From positions 62,001 through 126,000 of the forward strand of contig CAIRCN010000014.1 of assembly GCA_903877135.1 (NCBI GenBank): 64,000 bases of DNA, given 5' to 3'. The notes under the pieces are model-generated. The model was not told the origin of the DNA, did no database searches, and saw only the letters and a program-made list of their open reading frames with translations. The DNA comes from an uncultured Opitutia bacterium. GTDB lineage: Bacteria; Verrucomicrobiota; Verrucomicrobiia; Opitutales; Opitutaceae. A program made the translations under genes and the position numbers. Positions within the stretch are counted from its first letter, which is position 1, and each line of letters opens with the position of its first letter. Shown here in pieces: positions 1 through 10,815 of the stretch.

Positions 1-2
1 AG

Positions 3-413
3 TTCCGGCGCGTCTTCGAAAACGCCAAGAAGGAGCGCGGCGTCACCGGCGAGCGCTTCCTCCAGCTCCTCGAGACCCGCCTCGACAGCGTCGTCTATCT
101 CCTCGGCCTCGCCAAGAGCCGCGCCGCCGCCCGCCAGTTCGTCAACCACGGCCACATCCGCGTCAACGGTCACAAGGTCGACATTGCCAGCTACAACGTG
201 CAGCCGGGCGACGAGATCGAGGTCAAGAACTCGCCCGCCTCCCGCCAGCTCGCCACGCGCTGCCTTGAGGAAAACCGCATCCGCAATGTCCCCGGCTGGC
301 TCACCATGAACGCCGAGGCCTTCAAGGCCGTCGCCAATCGTCTGCCCACCCGCGACGAAATGGAACAGGGCGTCAACGAACAACTCATCGTCGAGTTCTA
401 CTCGCGCTTCTGA
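3..413 (+). CDS. rpsD: 30S ribosomal protein S4, 3' part (5' end outside window)
   Basis: C-terminal 136 residues of ribosomal protein S4, which nucleates 30S assembly by binding 16S rRNA and represses its own operon in many bacteria. The frame is open from base 3 to the TGA at 411-413. The S4 RNA-binding core is visible (LETRLDSVVYLLGLA, then SRAAARQFVNHGHIRVNG), and the end VEFYSRF is typical of S4. It lies 55 bp upstream of rpoA in the usual rpsD-rpoA-rplQ order. The N-terminal part lies before the window, so only the start is missing; there is no sign of damage. Certain identification. Confidence 0.97.
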   Translation, partial: FRRVFENAKKERGVTGERFLQLLETRLDSVVYLLGLAKSRAAARQFVNHGHIRVNGHKVDIASYNVQPGDEIEVKNSPASRQLATRCLEENRIRNVPGWLTMNAEAFKAVANRLPTRDEMEQGVNEQLIVEFYSRF

Positions 414-468
414 GCCCGCTCTCCATCACACTTCTTCACTTCTCCCTTAACCGTCAGGGTTCATCACC

Positions 469-1470
469 ATGCCAAAACGCCTCGGAAAGTTCGAACTGCC
501 CAACAAACTCACCAAGGTCGAGGAAGGCGCCACGCCAACCTACGCCAAGTTCATTGCCGAGCCCTTTGAGGCCGGTTATGGCCACACCGTCGGCAACTCG
601 CTCCGCCGCGTCCTCCTCAGCTCCATTGAGGGCGCCGCGATCTCGTCGATCAAGATCGACAGCGTGAACCACGAGTTCCAGTCCATCGACGGCGTCGTCG
701 AGGACGTCACCGACATCGTCCTGAATCTCAAAAAGATTCTCATCGTCTCCCAGAAACGCGAACCCATCACGCTCCTGATCAAGGTCACGAAGTCTGGCGC
801 GGTCACCGCCGCCGACATTCAGGCCGACGCCAATATCTCCATCGTCAACCCCGATCAGGTCATCTGCACCCTCGACCAGAAGCGCACCTTCGAGGCCGAG
901 ATCGAGATCAAGACCGGCCGCGGTTACTATCCCGGTGAAGCCAACAAGAAGGAGGAGCAGGCCATCGGCGTCATCCCAATCGACTCCCTCTTCTCTCCTG
1001 TCCGCCTCGTGAAGTATTCCGTCGAGGCCACCCGTGTCGGCCAGATCACCGACTACGACAAGCTCGTCCTCGAAATCTGGACCGACGGCCGCATCACCCC
1101 CGACGACGCCCTCAAGCAGTCCGCCTCGATCCTCAAGCACCACCTCGACGTGTTCGACCGCGTCAGCGAGGAGACCTTCGAGTTCGACAACCAGCAGAGC
1201 GAGGTCAGCGAGGAGCAGAACAAGCTCCGCAAGCTCCTCAACATGTCGGTCAACGAAATCGAGCTTTCCGTCCGCGCCGCCAACTGCCTCAACAACGCCA
1301 ACATCACCACCGTCGGCGAGCTGGCGATGAAGACCGAGCAGGAGATGCTCAAGTATCGCAACTTCGGAAAAAAATCCCTCAACGAAATCAAGGAGAAGCT
1401 CGAAGCCCTCGGTCTGTCGCTCGGTATGAAGTTCGACGAGCGCCTCCTCGACACGAAGAAGGAACCCTGA
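469..1470 (+). CDS. rpoA: DNA-directed RNA polymerase subunit alpha
   Basis: 333-residue alpha subunit, the dimerising scaffold of RNA polymerase and contact point for activators and UP elements. The N-terminal domain shows the EPFEAGYGHTVGNSLRRVLL signature near residues 25-45. The C-terminal domain starts after about residue 245 and contains VNEIELSVRAANCLNNANI and the helix-hairpin-helix region with FGKKSLNEIKEKL, which binds DNA. Length is normal for the family. It sits between rpsD and rplQ as in most bacteria, so it is very probably co-transcribed with ribosomal genes. ATG start preceded by a short leader after rpsD. Confidence 0.98.
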   Translation: MPKRLGKFELPNKLTKVEEGATPTYAKFIAEPFEAGYGHTVGNSLRRVLLSSIEGAAISSIKIDSVNHEFQSIDGVVEDVTDIVLNLKKILIVSQKREPITLLIKVTKSGAVTAADIQADANISIVNPDQVICTLDQKRTFEAEIEIKTGRGYYPGEANKKEEQAIGVIPIDSLFSPVRLVKYSVEATRVGQITDYDKLVLEIWTDGRITPDDALKQSASILKHHLDVFDRVSEETFEFDNQQSEVSEEQNKLRKLLNMSVNEIELSVRAANCLNNANITTVGELAMKTEQEMLKYRNFGKKSLNEIKEKLEALGLSLGMKFDERLLDTKKEP

Positions 1471-1559
1471 GTCATTTCAATTTCGGTGCTCGCGCCGTCC
1501 GCTGCCGCGCAACGCTGCGACCGGATTGCCGATCGGGCACCGCTTAAAACCAAAAAACA

Positions 1560-2081
1560 ATGCGTCATAACAAACACCACGCTTCCTTGGGAGTGACCGT
1601 CGAGCACCGCCGGGCGATGATGTCCAATCTCGCCGCCGCGCTCATCACCCACGGTCGCATCCAAACCACTTTGGCCAAAGCCAAGGCCCTCCGGCCCTTC
1701 ATCGAGAAGGTCATCACCAAGGCCAAAAAGGCCGCGGGCAAGGCCGAGCGCAAGGACGCCATTCACCTCCGCCGCCTCGCACTCAGCGACGTGCGCGACG
1801 AGACCGCCGTCACCAAGCTCTTCAACGAAACCGTCAAGGAATTCGCCAACCGCCCCGGCGGCTACACCCGCATCTACAAACTCGGTCAGCAGCGCCTCGG
1901 CGACGCCGCAGAGCTCGCGCTCATCGAGTTCGTGAAGGCCGAGGATGTCGGCTACACGAAGTCGAAGGGCAAGCGCGCTGCCAAGGGCAAGAAACCCAAG
2001 GTCGCTCCCGCCGAGTCCGCCCCGGCCGCGACCACGGAAACCGTTACTGCGGCTCCGGACGCGCCTGCCGCGCAGGCTTGA
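1560..2081 (+). CDS. rplQ: 50S ribosomal protein L17 with extended Ala/Lys-rich tail
   Basis: L17 of the large ribosomal subunit. It begins with the family hallmark MRHNKHHASLGVTVEHRR and continues with the conserved NLAAALITHGRIQTT. Typical bacterial L17 is roughly 115-130 residues; this one has 173, the extra part being a basic then Ala/Pro-rich, low-complexity tail from about residue 138 (SKGKRAAKGKKPK followed by Ala/Thr/Pro). Such tails are often disordered and species-specific. Last gene of the rpsD-rpoA-rplQ run and followed by a good terminator. Confidence 0.97.
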   Translation: MRHNKHHASLGVTVEHRRAMMSNLAAALITHGRIQTTLAKAKALRPFIEKVITKAKKAAGKAERKDAIHLRRLALSDVRDETAVTKLFNETVKEFANRPGGYTRIYKLGQQRLGDAAELALIEFVKAEDVGYTKSKGKRAAKGKKPKVAPAESAPAATTETVTAAPDAPAAQA

Positions 2082-2124
2082 GGACCGGGCGCGCGTCCCC
2101 CCGGACACGCCCTGCATTTTTCCA

Positions 2125-2159
2125 CGCGCTGAAGTTTACCTTCGGCGCGTTTTTATTTT
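2125..2159 (+). terminator. Rho-independent terminator after rplQ
   Basis: Ten-base stem CGCGCTGAAG / CTTCGGCGCG with one G-T type mismatch, loop TTTAC, then TTTTTATTTT. It lies 43 bp after the rplQ stop and closes the ribosomal/rpoA operon. Confidence 0.85.
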
Positions 2160-2170
2160 AGCTTGCCCCT

Positions 2171-2398
2171 ATGTTCGATCTGACCGTCGCCACCGTCGTT
2201 TACGGCCTGCTGGTCGCTGCGCTGTTTCTCGGCCTGTGGTTGTATTACGACCGCCGCGACCACCGGCGCTTCGAACGCGAGCGCCGCAAGACGACCTTTC
2301 ACTGCATCCGCTGCGACCACCTCTACACCGCCCGGGCCAGCGTCGAACTCAGCCCCTGTCCCCGCTGCGGCCACGAGAACGCCCGCCTGAAATTCTGA
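2171..2398 (+). CDS. small membrane-anchored zinc-ribbon protein
   Basis: 75-residue protein of unknown function. Residues about 4-25 form one hydrophobic segment (VATVVYGLLVAALFLGLWL), followed by a basic stretch (YYDRRDHRRFERERRK). The C-terminal half has two CxxC knuckles, CIRCDHLY and CPRCGHEN, which together make a zinc ribbon expected to face the cytosol. It follows the rplQ terminator directly, so it has its own transcription start or depends on read-through. Codon use matches its neighbours, supporting a real gene. No specific partner can be named. Confidence 0.7.
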   Translation: MFDLTVATVVYGLLVAALFLGLWLYYDRRDHRRFERERRKTTFHCIRCDHLYTARASVELSPCPRCGHENARLKF

Positions 2399-2499
2399 TG
2401 CCATAACACCGGAATGCGCCTGTGGGCGCGACAACGCGCTGATCTCTCTTGCGGTCGCTCCGGGATTAGCGTTGTCCTGTTCCTTTCCCACCACGCCAC

Positions 2500-4041
2500 A
2501 TGCCTCAGACCATCGCTGTCCTTGATTTCGGTTCCCAGCTCACCCAAGTCATCGCGCGGCGCATCCGCGAGTGCCAAGTTTACTCGAAAATCTACCACTT
2601 CTCGACGCCGGCCGCGCAATTGCGGGCCGACGGCGTCGTGGGCATCATTCTCTCGGGCGGCCCGCAAAGCGTCTATGCGAAGACCGCGCCGCATCCCGAT
2701 CCCGTCATCTTCACCCTCGGCGTGCCAGTGCTCGGCATTTGCTACGGCGTGCAACTCATGGGCCATTTCCTCGGCGGCAAGGTCGCCCACAGCCAGGCGC
2801 GCGAATACGGCCACGGCCACCTAACTATCAAAAAACCCGGCAAGCTCTTCGCCGGGTTGCCACGCCGGCTGCGCGTCTGGAATTCCCACGGCGACAAGCT
2901 CACCAAACTCCCGCCCGGTTTTGTCGCCACCGCCGTCTCCGAGAACTCGCCGTTTGCCGGCATCGAGGACGCCAAGAGGGGTTTCTACGGCATCCAGTTC
3001 CACCCCGAGGTTTTTCACACCGAGCGCGGCGTGGATATGATCCGCAATTTTCTCCTCCGCGTGTGCGTCGCGCAGCAGGACTGGACGACGAAGGATTTCA
3101 TCGCGCACACGGTGGCGGAAATCCGCGCCAAGGTCGGCAAGTCGCGTGTCATCCTCGGCCTCTCGGGCGGAGTGGACTCTTCGGTCGCCGCGGCGCTGCT
3201 GCACAAAGCCATCGGCCGCCAGCTCACCTGTGTCTTCGTGGACAACGGCCTCCTCCGCAAGGGCGAGCGCGACTACGTGCAGCAGCTCTATGGCCGGCAT
3301 TTTCATATCGACCTGCGCGTCGTGGACGCCTCGCGGCTGTTCCTGCGCCGGCTCAAGGGCGTCACCGAGCCCGAGAAGAAGCGCAAGATCATCGGCCGCA
3401 CCTTCGTCGGGGTGTTTGAGAAATCCCTGAAGTCGATCAAGGGCAGCGCCGAGTTTCTCGCCCAGGGCACGCTCTACCCCGACGTCATCGAGAGTGTTTC
3501 CATCGGCAACAACCCGGCCTCGCTCATCAAGACCCACCACAATGTCGGCGGCCTGCCCGCGCGGATGAAGCTCAAGCTCGTCGAGCCACTGCGCGAGCTG
3601 TTCAAAGACGAAGTCCGCCGCGTCGGTGCCGCGCTGGGCCTGCCGAAGGAGGTCGTTTGGCGCCAGCCCTTCCCCGGTCCCGGTCTCGGCGTGCGCGTCA
3701 TGGGCGAGATTACCGAGCAGAATCTCGAAATCCTCCGCAACGCCGACCATGTGCTGCAGGAGGAAATGATGGCCTCGGGCCACTACTGGAAAGTCTGGCA
3801 GTCCTTCGCGGTGTTTCTGCCCGTGCGCACCGTCGGCGTCTTCGGCGACGAGCGCACCTACGACTACGTCATCGCCCTCCGCGTCGTCGAGAGTGTCGAT
3901 GCCATGACCGCCGACTGGGCCAAGCTCCCGCACGACCTGCTGCAGAAAATCTCCAGCCGTATCACCAACGAGGTCCGGGGCGTCAGCCGCGTAGTCCTCG
4001 ACATCAGCTCCAAGCCCCCTGCGACCATCGAGTGGGAATAA
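2500..4041 (+). CDS. guaA: GMP synthase (glutamine-hydrolysing)
   Basis: 513-residue cytosolic enzyme converting XMP, ATP and glutamine to GMP in purine synthesis. The N-terminal class I glutamine amidotransferase domain has the nucleophile motif [12 protein letters not shown] and the catalytic pair in [11 protein letters not shown]. The ATP-pyrophosphatase domain has the P-loop-like [15 protein letters not shown] (about residue 220). The C-terminal dimerisation domain has [15 protein letters not shown] and ends PPATIEWE, the standard GuaA terminus. Full length. ATG chosen because the family N-terminus IAVLDFGSQ follows immediately. Confidence 0.98.
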   Translation: MPQTIAVLDFGSQLTQVIARRIRECQVYSKIYHFSTPAAQLRADGVVGIILSGGPQSVYAKTAPHPDPVIFTLGVPVLGICYGVQLMGHFLGGKVAHSQAREYGHGHLTIKKPGKLFAGLPRRLRVWNSHGDKLTKLPPGFVATAVSENSPFAGIEDAKRGFYGIQFHPEVFHTERGVDMIRNFLLRVCVAQQDWTTKDFIAHTVAEIRAKVGKSRVILGLSGGVDSSVAAALLHKAIGRQLTCVFVDNGLLRKGERDYVQQLYGRHFHIDLRVVDASRLFLRRLKGVTEPEKKRKIIGRTFVGVFEKSLKSIKGSAEFLAQGTLYPDVIESVSIGNNPASLIKTHHNVGGLPARMKLKLVEPLRELFKDEVRRVGAALGLPKEVVWRQPFPGPGLGVRVMGEITEQNLEILRNADHVLQEEMMASGHYWKVWQSFAVFLPVRTVGVFGDERTYDYVIALRVVESVDAMTADWAKLPHDLLQKISSRITNEVRGVSRVVLDISSKPPATIEWE

Positions 4042-4092
4042 TCTCGCAACGCGGTCTTTTCACGCGCGCAAAACTTTCCCAAACTCCCTCCC

Positions 4093-4845
4093 ATGACCAA
4101 ATCCCGCTTCCGCCTTTTCTTCCCTACTTTGCTGTCGCTGGTGGTGTGCGCGGTCTCCGCCCGGGCTGAGTTGCCCATCATCGCCAAGGCGCGGGCTTAC
4201 TTGGGCACCGAAGCCGCGCTCAAGGCCGTCAAGTCCATCCACTATCTTGGTGCGCTCACCGCCGCCGACCCGGCCGACAAGACGCAGGTCGCGATCGAGA
4301 TCATTTTCCAAGCCCCTTTCCGGCAGCGCATCACCGCCACGTCAGGCAAAGGCGTCGAGATCACTGCGCTCGACAACTACGATGCGTGGCAGCGCACCCA
4401 GGAGCCGAAAGATCCGGCGCGCTGGAGCCTCCAGTTGCTGGGCAAGGACCAGATCAAGCGCCTCCGGGCCAACACCTGGCAGAACCTCGCGTTTTTCCGC
4501 GGTATCGAGCGTGAAGGCGGCAAGGTGGTCGATCAGGGTGCGGTCACTTTGGACGGAGTCGCCTGCCGCAAAATCGCCTTCATGCACTCCGACGCCATCG
4601 TGTTCACCCGTTATTTCGACCAAGCCACCGGCCGACTCGTGCTCACGGAAACCGAGTCGGGGGGCAGCATTCGCGAGCAGGGCGAGATCATGGTCAACGG
4701 CGTCCGGTTTCCCAAAACCATCACCAACACCAGCAAACTGCCCGACGGAGGCACGCAGCAGATTAACATCACCTTTTCCAAGATCACCCTGAACGAGACC
4801 TTCCCCGACAGCCTTTTCGCGATTCCGTCGCTCTCGACGAAATGA
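4093..4845 (+). CDS. secreted protein, possibly LolA/outer-membrane lipoprotein-sorting-like
   Basis: 250-residue exported protein. The N-terminus is a clear Sec signal peptide (KSRFRLFFPTLLSLVVCAVSARA, cleavage likely after ARA). The mature part is rich in alternating beta-strand-like segments (VAIEIIFQAPFRQRIT, VARYFDQATGRLVLTE-like strands, GEIMVNGVRFPKTITN), and the end (ETFPDSLFAIP) recalls proteins annotated as outer-membrane lipoprotein-sorting. That fold assignment is inference; no lipobox cysteine is present. It lies between guaA and hisD on the same strand with a 51-bp gap on the guaA side. Confidence 0.6.
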   Translation: MTKSRFRLFFPTLLSLVVCAVSARAELPIIAKARAYLGTEAALKAVKSIHYLGALTAADPADKTQVAIEIIFQAPFRQRITATSGKGVEITALDNYDAWQRTQEPKDPARWSLQLLGKDQIKRLRANTWQNLAFFRGIEREGGKVVDQGAVTLDGVACRKIAFMHSDAIVFTRYFDQATGRLVLTETESGGSIREQGEIMVNGVRFPKTITNTSKLPDGGTQQINITFSKITLNETFPDSLFAIPSLSTK

Positions 4846-4889
4846 CTGCTCGCGCTTGCGGCAGTGTCCGCTGAGTTTTCCCTGCTGCC

Positions 4890-6182
4890 GTGCGCCTACT
4901 GAAATTCACTGAAAAAGACTTCGCCGACGAACTCGCCGCGTTTTGCCGCGGTGCCGTCGTATCGCGTGAAATCGCCGACTCGGTCGCCGCCATTTTGGCC
5001 GATGTCCGGACGCGGGGCGACGAGGCCGTCGTCTACTATGCGGCCAAGTTCGACGGCGCCAAGCTGCGCGCCCGCGAATTCCGCGTGCGCCCCGCCGATC
5101 TCGCCACCGCGGCGAAACGCCTCTCGGCCGCCGAGCGCCGCGCCCTCGTGGCCGCGCTCGACAGCATTGTGGCATTCAACCGCCGCGGCCTCGCCCAAGG
5201 CTGGACGGCGCGCAACCCGCATGGCGCGCTGGTGGGTGAGAAATTTGACCCCATCCGCCGCGTCGGCCTCTACGTGCCCGGCGGCCAGGTGCCGCTCGTT
5301 TCGACGGTGCTGATGACCGTCGCTCTCGCGAAGATCGCGGGCTGCCCCGAAGTCGCGGTATTCACGCCGTCGGACGCCACGGGCAAAGTCGCCGGCGGCC
5401 TCCTCGCCGCGCTGCACCTGCTCGGCGTTGACGAGGTCTATCGCGTCGGCGGCGTGCAGGCGATCGGCGCCATGGCCTTCGGCACCGCGACGATTCGGCC
5501 GGTGGACAAAATTTTCGGCCCCGGCAACGCCTACGTCTGCGAGGCCAAGCGCCAGGTCTTCGGCACCGTCGGCGTCGATTCGCTGCCCGGCCCGAGCGAA
5601 GTGATGATCATTGCCAACGAACACGCCCGCGCTGACTATGCCGCTGCCGACCTCCTCGCGCAGGCCGAGCACGGCTCCGGCCGAGAAAAAATCTATCTCG
5701 TCGCCACCTCCGCCAAGATCATCGCCGCCATCGCCGCGGAGGTCGAGGTGCAGTTGCCCCTGATCACACGCGCCGAAAAAACGCAGCGCGTCCTGTCCGA
5801 AGGTTTCCTCGCCATCGAGGTGAAAACTCTCGCGCAGGCCGCCGAGGTCGCCAACTACGTCGCCTCCGAACACCTTGAACTCCTCGTCGGTGACGCGGCG
5901 GCCGCCAAGCTGACGAAGGCGATCACCACCGCCGGAGCGATCATGCTCGGCAACCACACGCCGACCGCCCTTGGCGATTTCACTGCCGGCCCGAGCCATG
6001 TGCTGCCGACGGGCCGCGCTGGACGTTTCTTCAGCGGACTGCGCGTGGCCGACTTCCAGCGCCGCACCAGCCTCATCCGCTACGACCGGGCCAGCGTCAA
6101 AAAGGGCGAGCCCGTCGTCGCCGCCTTCGCCGCGATGGAGCGCCTCGACGCCCACGGCCGCTCAGTCAAAATCCGCCTGTGA
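4890..6182 (+). CDS. hisD: histidinol dehydrogenase
   Basis: 430-residue zinc enzyme catalysing the last two oxidations of histidine biosynthesis (L-histidinol to histidine, NAD-dependent). Recognisable blocks are YVPGGQVPLVSTVLM, the GPGNAYV and GVDSLPGPSEVMIIA loops, QAEHGSG (substrate/zinc region) and HTPTALGDFTAGPSHVLPT. GTG start at 4890; no ATG gives the conserved N-terminus. Its stop overlaps the start of hisC by 4 bases (GTGA), so the two are translationally coupled. First gene of a hisD-hisC-hisB-hisH run. Confidence 0.96.
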   Translation: MRLLKFTEKDFADELAAFCRGAVVSREIADSVAAILADVRTRGDEAVVYYAAKFDGAKLRAREFRVRPADLATAAKRLSAAERRALVAALDSIVAFNRRGLAQGWTARNPHGALVGEKFDPIRRVGLYVPGGQVPLVSTVLMTVALAKIAGCPEVAVFTPSDATGKVAGGLLAALHLLGVDEVYRVGGVQAIGAMAFGTATIRPVDKIFGPGNAYVCEAKRQVFGTVGVDSLPGPSEVMIIANEHARADYAAADLLAQAEHGSGREKIYLVATSAKIIAAIAAEVEVQLPLITRAEKTQRVLSEGFLAIEVKTLAQAAEVANYVASEHLELLVGDAAAAKLTKAITTAGAIMLGNHTPTALGDFTAGPSHVLPTGRAGRFFSGLRVADFQRRTSLIRYDRASVKKGEPVVAAFAAMERLDAHGRSVKIRL

Positions 6183-7282
6183 ACCCGTCCGACCTCGCGC
6201 TTCCGCACGTCGCGAAGCTTCACGCCTACACGCCGGGCCTGCAGCCGACCGAACCCGGTTGGGTGAAACTCAACACCAACGAGTGCCCTTATCCGCCGAG
6301 CCCGCGCGTCGCCGAGGCCCTGCGCAGCGAGATCGGCGACGACGGCGCCTCGTTGCGGCTCTATCCCAACCCGAAGAGCCTCCCGCTGCGCGCCGCCGTC
6401 GCGTCGCTCCACGGCCTCCGCGAGGAAAACGTCGTCATCGGCAACGGCTCCGACGACATCCTCAACCTCCTCATCCGCGCGTTCTGCACGCGTGACGCTG
6501 CCACCGGTTACACCTTCCCCAGCTACTCGCTCTACCCGGTGCTCGTCGAAATCCAGGACGGCCGCAGCGCCGTGATCCCGCTCGACCGCTCGATGGCGCT
6601 GCCGTTTGAGCGCATCGCCGCCTCGACCGCGCGCGCGTTTTTCCTCACGTCGCCCAACGCCCCGACCGGCGTCGCCTTCGCCAACGCCGACCTCGAGCGC
6701 ATCCTCGCTACCTTCCGCGGCCTGCTCGTGGTTGACGAAGCCTATGCGCCTTTCGCCCGCGAAAATGCCATTCCGCTCCTCGCGCGGCACCCGAACCTCG
6801 TCATCGTCCGCACGCTCTCGAAGGCCTACGCACTCGCCGGGATCCGCGTCGGCTACGCCCTCGCGCATCCCGGGATCATCGACGTGCTCGACCGCGTGCG
6901 CGACAGCTACAACGTCAACCGGCTCTCTCAGGCCGCAGCCGTCGCCGCCCTCGGCGATCCCGGCTACTATGCCACCGTTGTCGAGCGGATCAGGGCGACG
7001 CGCGACGCCGCCGTGAGCGCGTTCGCCGCCCGCGGCTGGTTCACCTATCCTTCGCAGGCCAACTTTATTTTCACCGAGCCGAAAAACGCCCACGGCGAGA
7101 GCGGCCCGGTGGTCGCCAAGGCCGCCTACGACTTCCTCTGCGCCCGGAAAGTGCTCGTCCGCCACTTCCCGAGCCACGCCTTGACCGCAGCGTTTCTCCG
7201 CGTCAGCGTCGGCACAGACGCGGAGATGCGCGTCCTCAACGACACCCTTGACGCATGGCTAAAGGCACTTCCCAACGCATAG
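6179..7282 (+). CDS. hisC: histidinol-phosphate aminotransferase
   Basis: 367-residue PLP-dependent fold-type I aminotransferase converting imidazole acetol phosphate to histidinol phosphate. Seen: [13 protein letters not shown] near the N-terminus, [15 protein letters not shown], the cofactor-binding VDEAYAPF region and the lysine motif [16 protein letters not shown] that forms the Schiff base. GTG start overlapping the hisD stop by 4 bases. Its 3' end overlaps hisB by 28 bases. Full length for the family. Confidence 0.95.
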   Translation: MNPSDLALPHVAKLHAYTPGLQPTEPGWVKLNTNECPYPPSPRVAEALRSEIGDDGASLRLYPNPKSLPLRAAVASLHGLREENVVIGNGSDDILNLLIRAFCTRDAATGYTFPSYSLYPVLVEIQDGRSAVIPLDRSMALPFERIAASTARAFFLTSPNAPTGVAFANADLERILATFRGLLVVDEAYAPFARENAIPLLARHPNLVIVRTLSKAYALAGIRVGYALAHPGIIDVLDRVRDSYNVNRLSQAAAVAALGDPGYYATVVERIRATRDAAVSAFAARGWFTYPSQANFIFTEPKNAHGESGPVVAKAAYDFLCARKVLVRHFPSHALTAAFLRVSVGTDAEMRVLNDTLDAWLKALPNA

Positions 7283-7860
7283 CGACCGTCACCCGCAAGA
7301 CGGCCGAAACCGACATCGCGCTCACCCTCGCGGTGGACGGCACCGGCACGGCGAAGATCGACACCGGCGTGCCGTTCCTCGACCACATGCTCACGCTCTT
7401 CGCCAAGCACGGCCTCTTCGACCTCACCGCGAAGGCCAAGGGCGACACCGACGTGGACTACCATCATACCGTCGAGGACGTCGGCCTAGTGCTCGGCCAG
7501 GCCTTCAAAGAGGCGCTCGGCGGCAAGCTCGGTATCCGCCGCTACGGCTGCTTCATCCTCCCTATGGACGAGTCGCTGGCCCGCGTCGTCGTCGATGTCG
7601 GCGGCCGGCCCCACTTGGTTTACAACGTGGAGTCGCCCACGATGTTCGTGCGCGATTTCAATATCATCCTCGTGAAGGAATTTTGCCGCGCGTTCAGCAA
7701 CGCGCTCGGCGCCAACCTGCACGTCGAACTCCTCTACGGCGAGGAACCGCATCACGTGGCCGAGGCAATCTTCAAGGCCTTCGCCCGCGCGCTCGACGCC
7801 GCCACGCAGATCGACCCCCGCACCGCCGGCCAGTTGCCCTCGACCAAGGGTATGCTGTAG
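7255..7860 (+). CDS. hisB: imidazoleglycerol-phosphate dehydratase
   Basis: 201-residue manganese enzyme dehydrating imidazole glycerol phosphate. Hallmark metal-binding blocks are visible: [32 protein letters not shown] and [16 protein letters not shown]. It is the monofunctional form; no histidinol phosphatase domain is fused. The start lies inside the hisC reading frame (28-base overlap). The TAG stop at 7858-7860 sits inside the left arm of a REP-like palindrome, so the C-terminal Met-Leu end is adjacent to an inserted element. Confidence 0.96.
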   Translation: MAKGTSQRIATVTRKTAETDIALTLAVDGTGTAKIDTGVPFLDHMLTLFAKHGLFDLTAKAKGDTDVDYHHTVEDVGLVLGQAFKEALGGKLGIRRYGCFILPMDESLARVVVDVGGRPHLVYNVESPTMFVRDFNIILVKEFCRAFSNALGANLHVELLYGEEPHHVAEAIFKAFARALDAATQIDPRTAGQLPSTKGML

Positions 7861-7924
7861 GAGCGGCTTTACGCCGCGATGGAATTGCATCGCATTCGGG
7901 TCGCGGCATAAAGCCGCTCCTACA
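7856..7924. repeat. REP-like palindromic element, copy 1
   Basis: Two 24-base arms, left 7856-7879 (TGTAGGAGCGGCTTTACGCC then GCGA) and right 7901-7924, reverse complements with one mismatch, separated by 21 bases. A second copy lies at 24321-24381. The inner part of each arm is itself a GCGGC...GCCGC hairpin. The outer TGTAGGAGC end resembles bacterial REP sequences that are moved by RAYT-type transposases; no such transposase is in the window. The element supplies the hisB stop codon and ends one base before the hisH start codon. Confidence 0.85.
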
Positions 7925-7925
7925 C

Positions 7926-8561
7926 ATGTCCACCATCGCTGTCATCGACAACGGAATCTGCAACCTCCGCAGCGTCACCAAAGCCCTTGAGGTGATCGGC
8001 GCGGTGCCGCGCGTCGTCCGCACGCCCGCCGAGGTCGCCGCCAGCGGTGCCACCGGACTCGTGTTGCCGGGCGTCGGCGCGCTACGCGACTGCGTAGCCT
8101 CGCTCCGCGCCACGGGTCTCGCCGCGACGGTGCGGGACTGGATCGCCACCGACCGGCCGTTTCTCGGGGTCTGCCTCGGCATGCAGGCACTATTTGAAAA
8201 TTCAGAGGAAGGCAGCGTCACCGGCCTGGGAATCTTGCCCGGCCGCGTGGTCCGGTTCCGCCGCCCGTCCGAGTTCAAGATCCCGCATATGGGCTGGAAC
8301 ACCGTGCGCTTTACGCAGCCCCATTCTCCTCTCGCCTCCGGCCTCGCGCCTGACGGCGAAGCCTTCTATTTTGTCCACAGTTATTACTGCGTGCCGACGG
8401 ACCCCGCGCTCGTGCTCGGGGAGTGTGATTATGGCGGCGCCTTCTGCGCGGCGATCGCGCGCGGGCGTTGCTTCGCCACCCAGTTTCACCCCGAAAAGAG
8501 CCAGGCCAAGGGCCTGCAGATCTACCGGAATTTCGCCGGGTTGGCCGCCACTGGGACATAA
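7926..8561 (+). CDS. hisH: imidazole glycerol phosphate synthase, glutaminase subunit
   Basis: 211-residue class I glutamine amidotransferase that supplies ammonia to HisF. Motifs: the N-terminal [11 protein letters not shown], oxyanion-region VLPGVGAL, nucleophile loop [11 protein letters not shown], and the His-Glu dyad in [13 protein letters not shown] near the C-terminus. The ATG at 7926 gives the family N-terminus; an upstream extension would read through the repeat. hisF does not follow; the next gene is citrate synthase, so HisF, HisA and the rest must be elsewhere. Confidence 0.95.
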   Translation: MSTIAVIDNGICNLRSVTKALEVIGAVPRVVRTPAEVAASGATGLVLPGVGALRDCVASLRATGLAATVRDWIATDRPFLGVCLGMQALFENSEEGSVTGLGILPGRVVRFRRPSEFKIPHMGWNTVRFTQPHSPLASGLAPDGEAFYFVHSYYCVPTDPALVLGECDYGGAFCAAIARGRCFATQFHPEKSQAKGLQIYRNFAGLAATGT

Positions 8562-8664
8562 CTTTTTCACCTCGGCGCACGCTGTGGGCTTATTTTCGGC
8601 GGTTCCGGCTCTGTTGGCGCGCAACGCGCTTGGCAAGCGTCCCGCAATCGCTTCATTTCAGTTT

Positions 8665-9966
<1,302 letters not shown>

Positions 9967-9992
9967 CCCCGGTTCGTCAGCCGGAGAAAGTC

Positions 9993-10760
9993 TCAGGCGG
10001 CCGGCCCGGTCGCCTTTTTCTTTGGCTCCGGGTGGAAGAGATCTTCGGTCGCCAGTGCCGTGAGTTCCTTTAGTCCATGGATGAGCCGCCACATGGCCAG
10101 CATCATCATGATCATGCTGGGCACGACGATCACCGGCCAGCTCAGCAAGTGCATCTTCGCCAGCTCGGCGTTGAACTCTGCCGTGCCGCCCGGGCTTTTC
10201 AGCAGGTAGCGGGCAAGGACGTAGGCCAGCGCGGCGCTAATGAAGAACGCTGCGGCCACGATGAGCGTGCATTGCCGCAGCAGCCCCGCGAAACGCTGCT
10301 CGTTGCCGCGGTCCCGTAGCGCCGCCTCCACGCGCGCCACATCCATCACGGCATCGTTGAATAGCAGCGTCTTCACGAAGGGCTCGCGCGACCGTAGGGA
10401 AATCAGCAGCGCCAGCCCGATGAGCGAGGGGATGGCGGCGTCTTTCACGGCGAACCACTGCCCGTCGAGCTTGAGCAGGCCCAGCACGCCGCTCAGCAGC
10501 ACGCCGATGAAACCGAGCACCGAGATGAAGTTGGTTTTTTTCCGGGCGACAAAGTCATAGACGCCGTAGCTGAGCGGAAAAAGCAGCGCGAGCACGAGGC
10601 CCCACGCCGGTCCGAGCCGGGTTTCCTTGCTCAACTGCGCCATGATGACTGCGGGGATCGCAATGTTAAATGCGAGGTTCACGAGCATGTTTTCCCGCGG
10701 GGCCGGCGGTCGCGGCTGCGCGGCGGGAACGGGGCTGGCGCTATCTGGCGGTGTGGTCAT
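9993..10760 (-). CDS. multi-spanning membrane protein, VC0807-like
   Basis: 255-residue inner-membrane protein with about six hydrophobic segments: LVNLAFNIAIPAVIMAQL, WGLVLALLFPLSYGVYDFVA, FISVLGFIGVLLSGVLGLL, AAIPSLIGLALLISL, a long pair near ALIVAAAFFISAALAY and WPVIVVPSMIMMMLAMW. The N-terminus is Pro/Ala-rich. The pattern (conserved N in the first helix, YDF before a basic loop) resembles proteins called VC0807 family, function unknown. Start at 10760 is preferred; a frame open further upstream adds 31 residues lacking membrane character. Convergent with gltA, divergent from pdxJ. Confidence 0.65.
   Translation of the reverse strand: MTTPPDSASPVPAAQPRPPAPRENMLVNLAFNIAIPAVIMAQLSKETRLGPAWGLVLALLFPLSYGVYDFVARKKTNFISVLGFIGVLLSGVLGLLKLDGQWFAVKDAAIPSLIGLALLISLRSREPFVKTLLFNDAVMDVARVEAALRDRGNEQRFAGLLRQCTLIVAAAFFISAALAYVLARYLLKSPGGTAEFNAELAKMHLLSWPVIVVPSMIMMMLAMWRLIHGLKELTALATEDLFHPEPKKKATGPAA
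9995..10019 (+). terminator. probable terminator after citrate synthase
   Basis: GC-rich hairpin (AGGCGGCCGG paired with CCGGTCGCCT, one mismatch, very short loop) followed by TTTTT. It lies within the last codons of the convergent gene on the other strand. Confidence 0.55.
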
Positions 10761-10815
10761 TTCGTTTTTGCGTTGGAGAATCACCGGCCGCTTAATGGCG
10801 TCAAACCTTCGCCCC

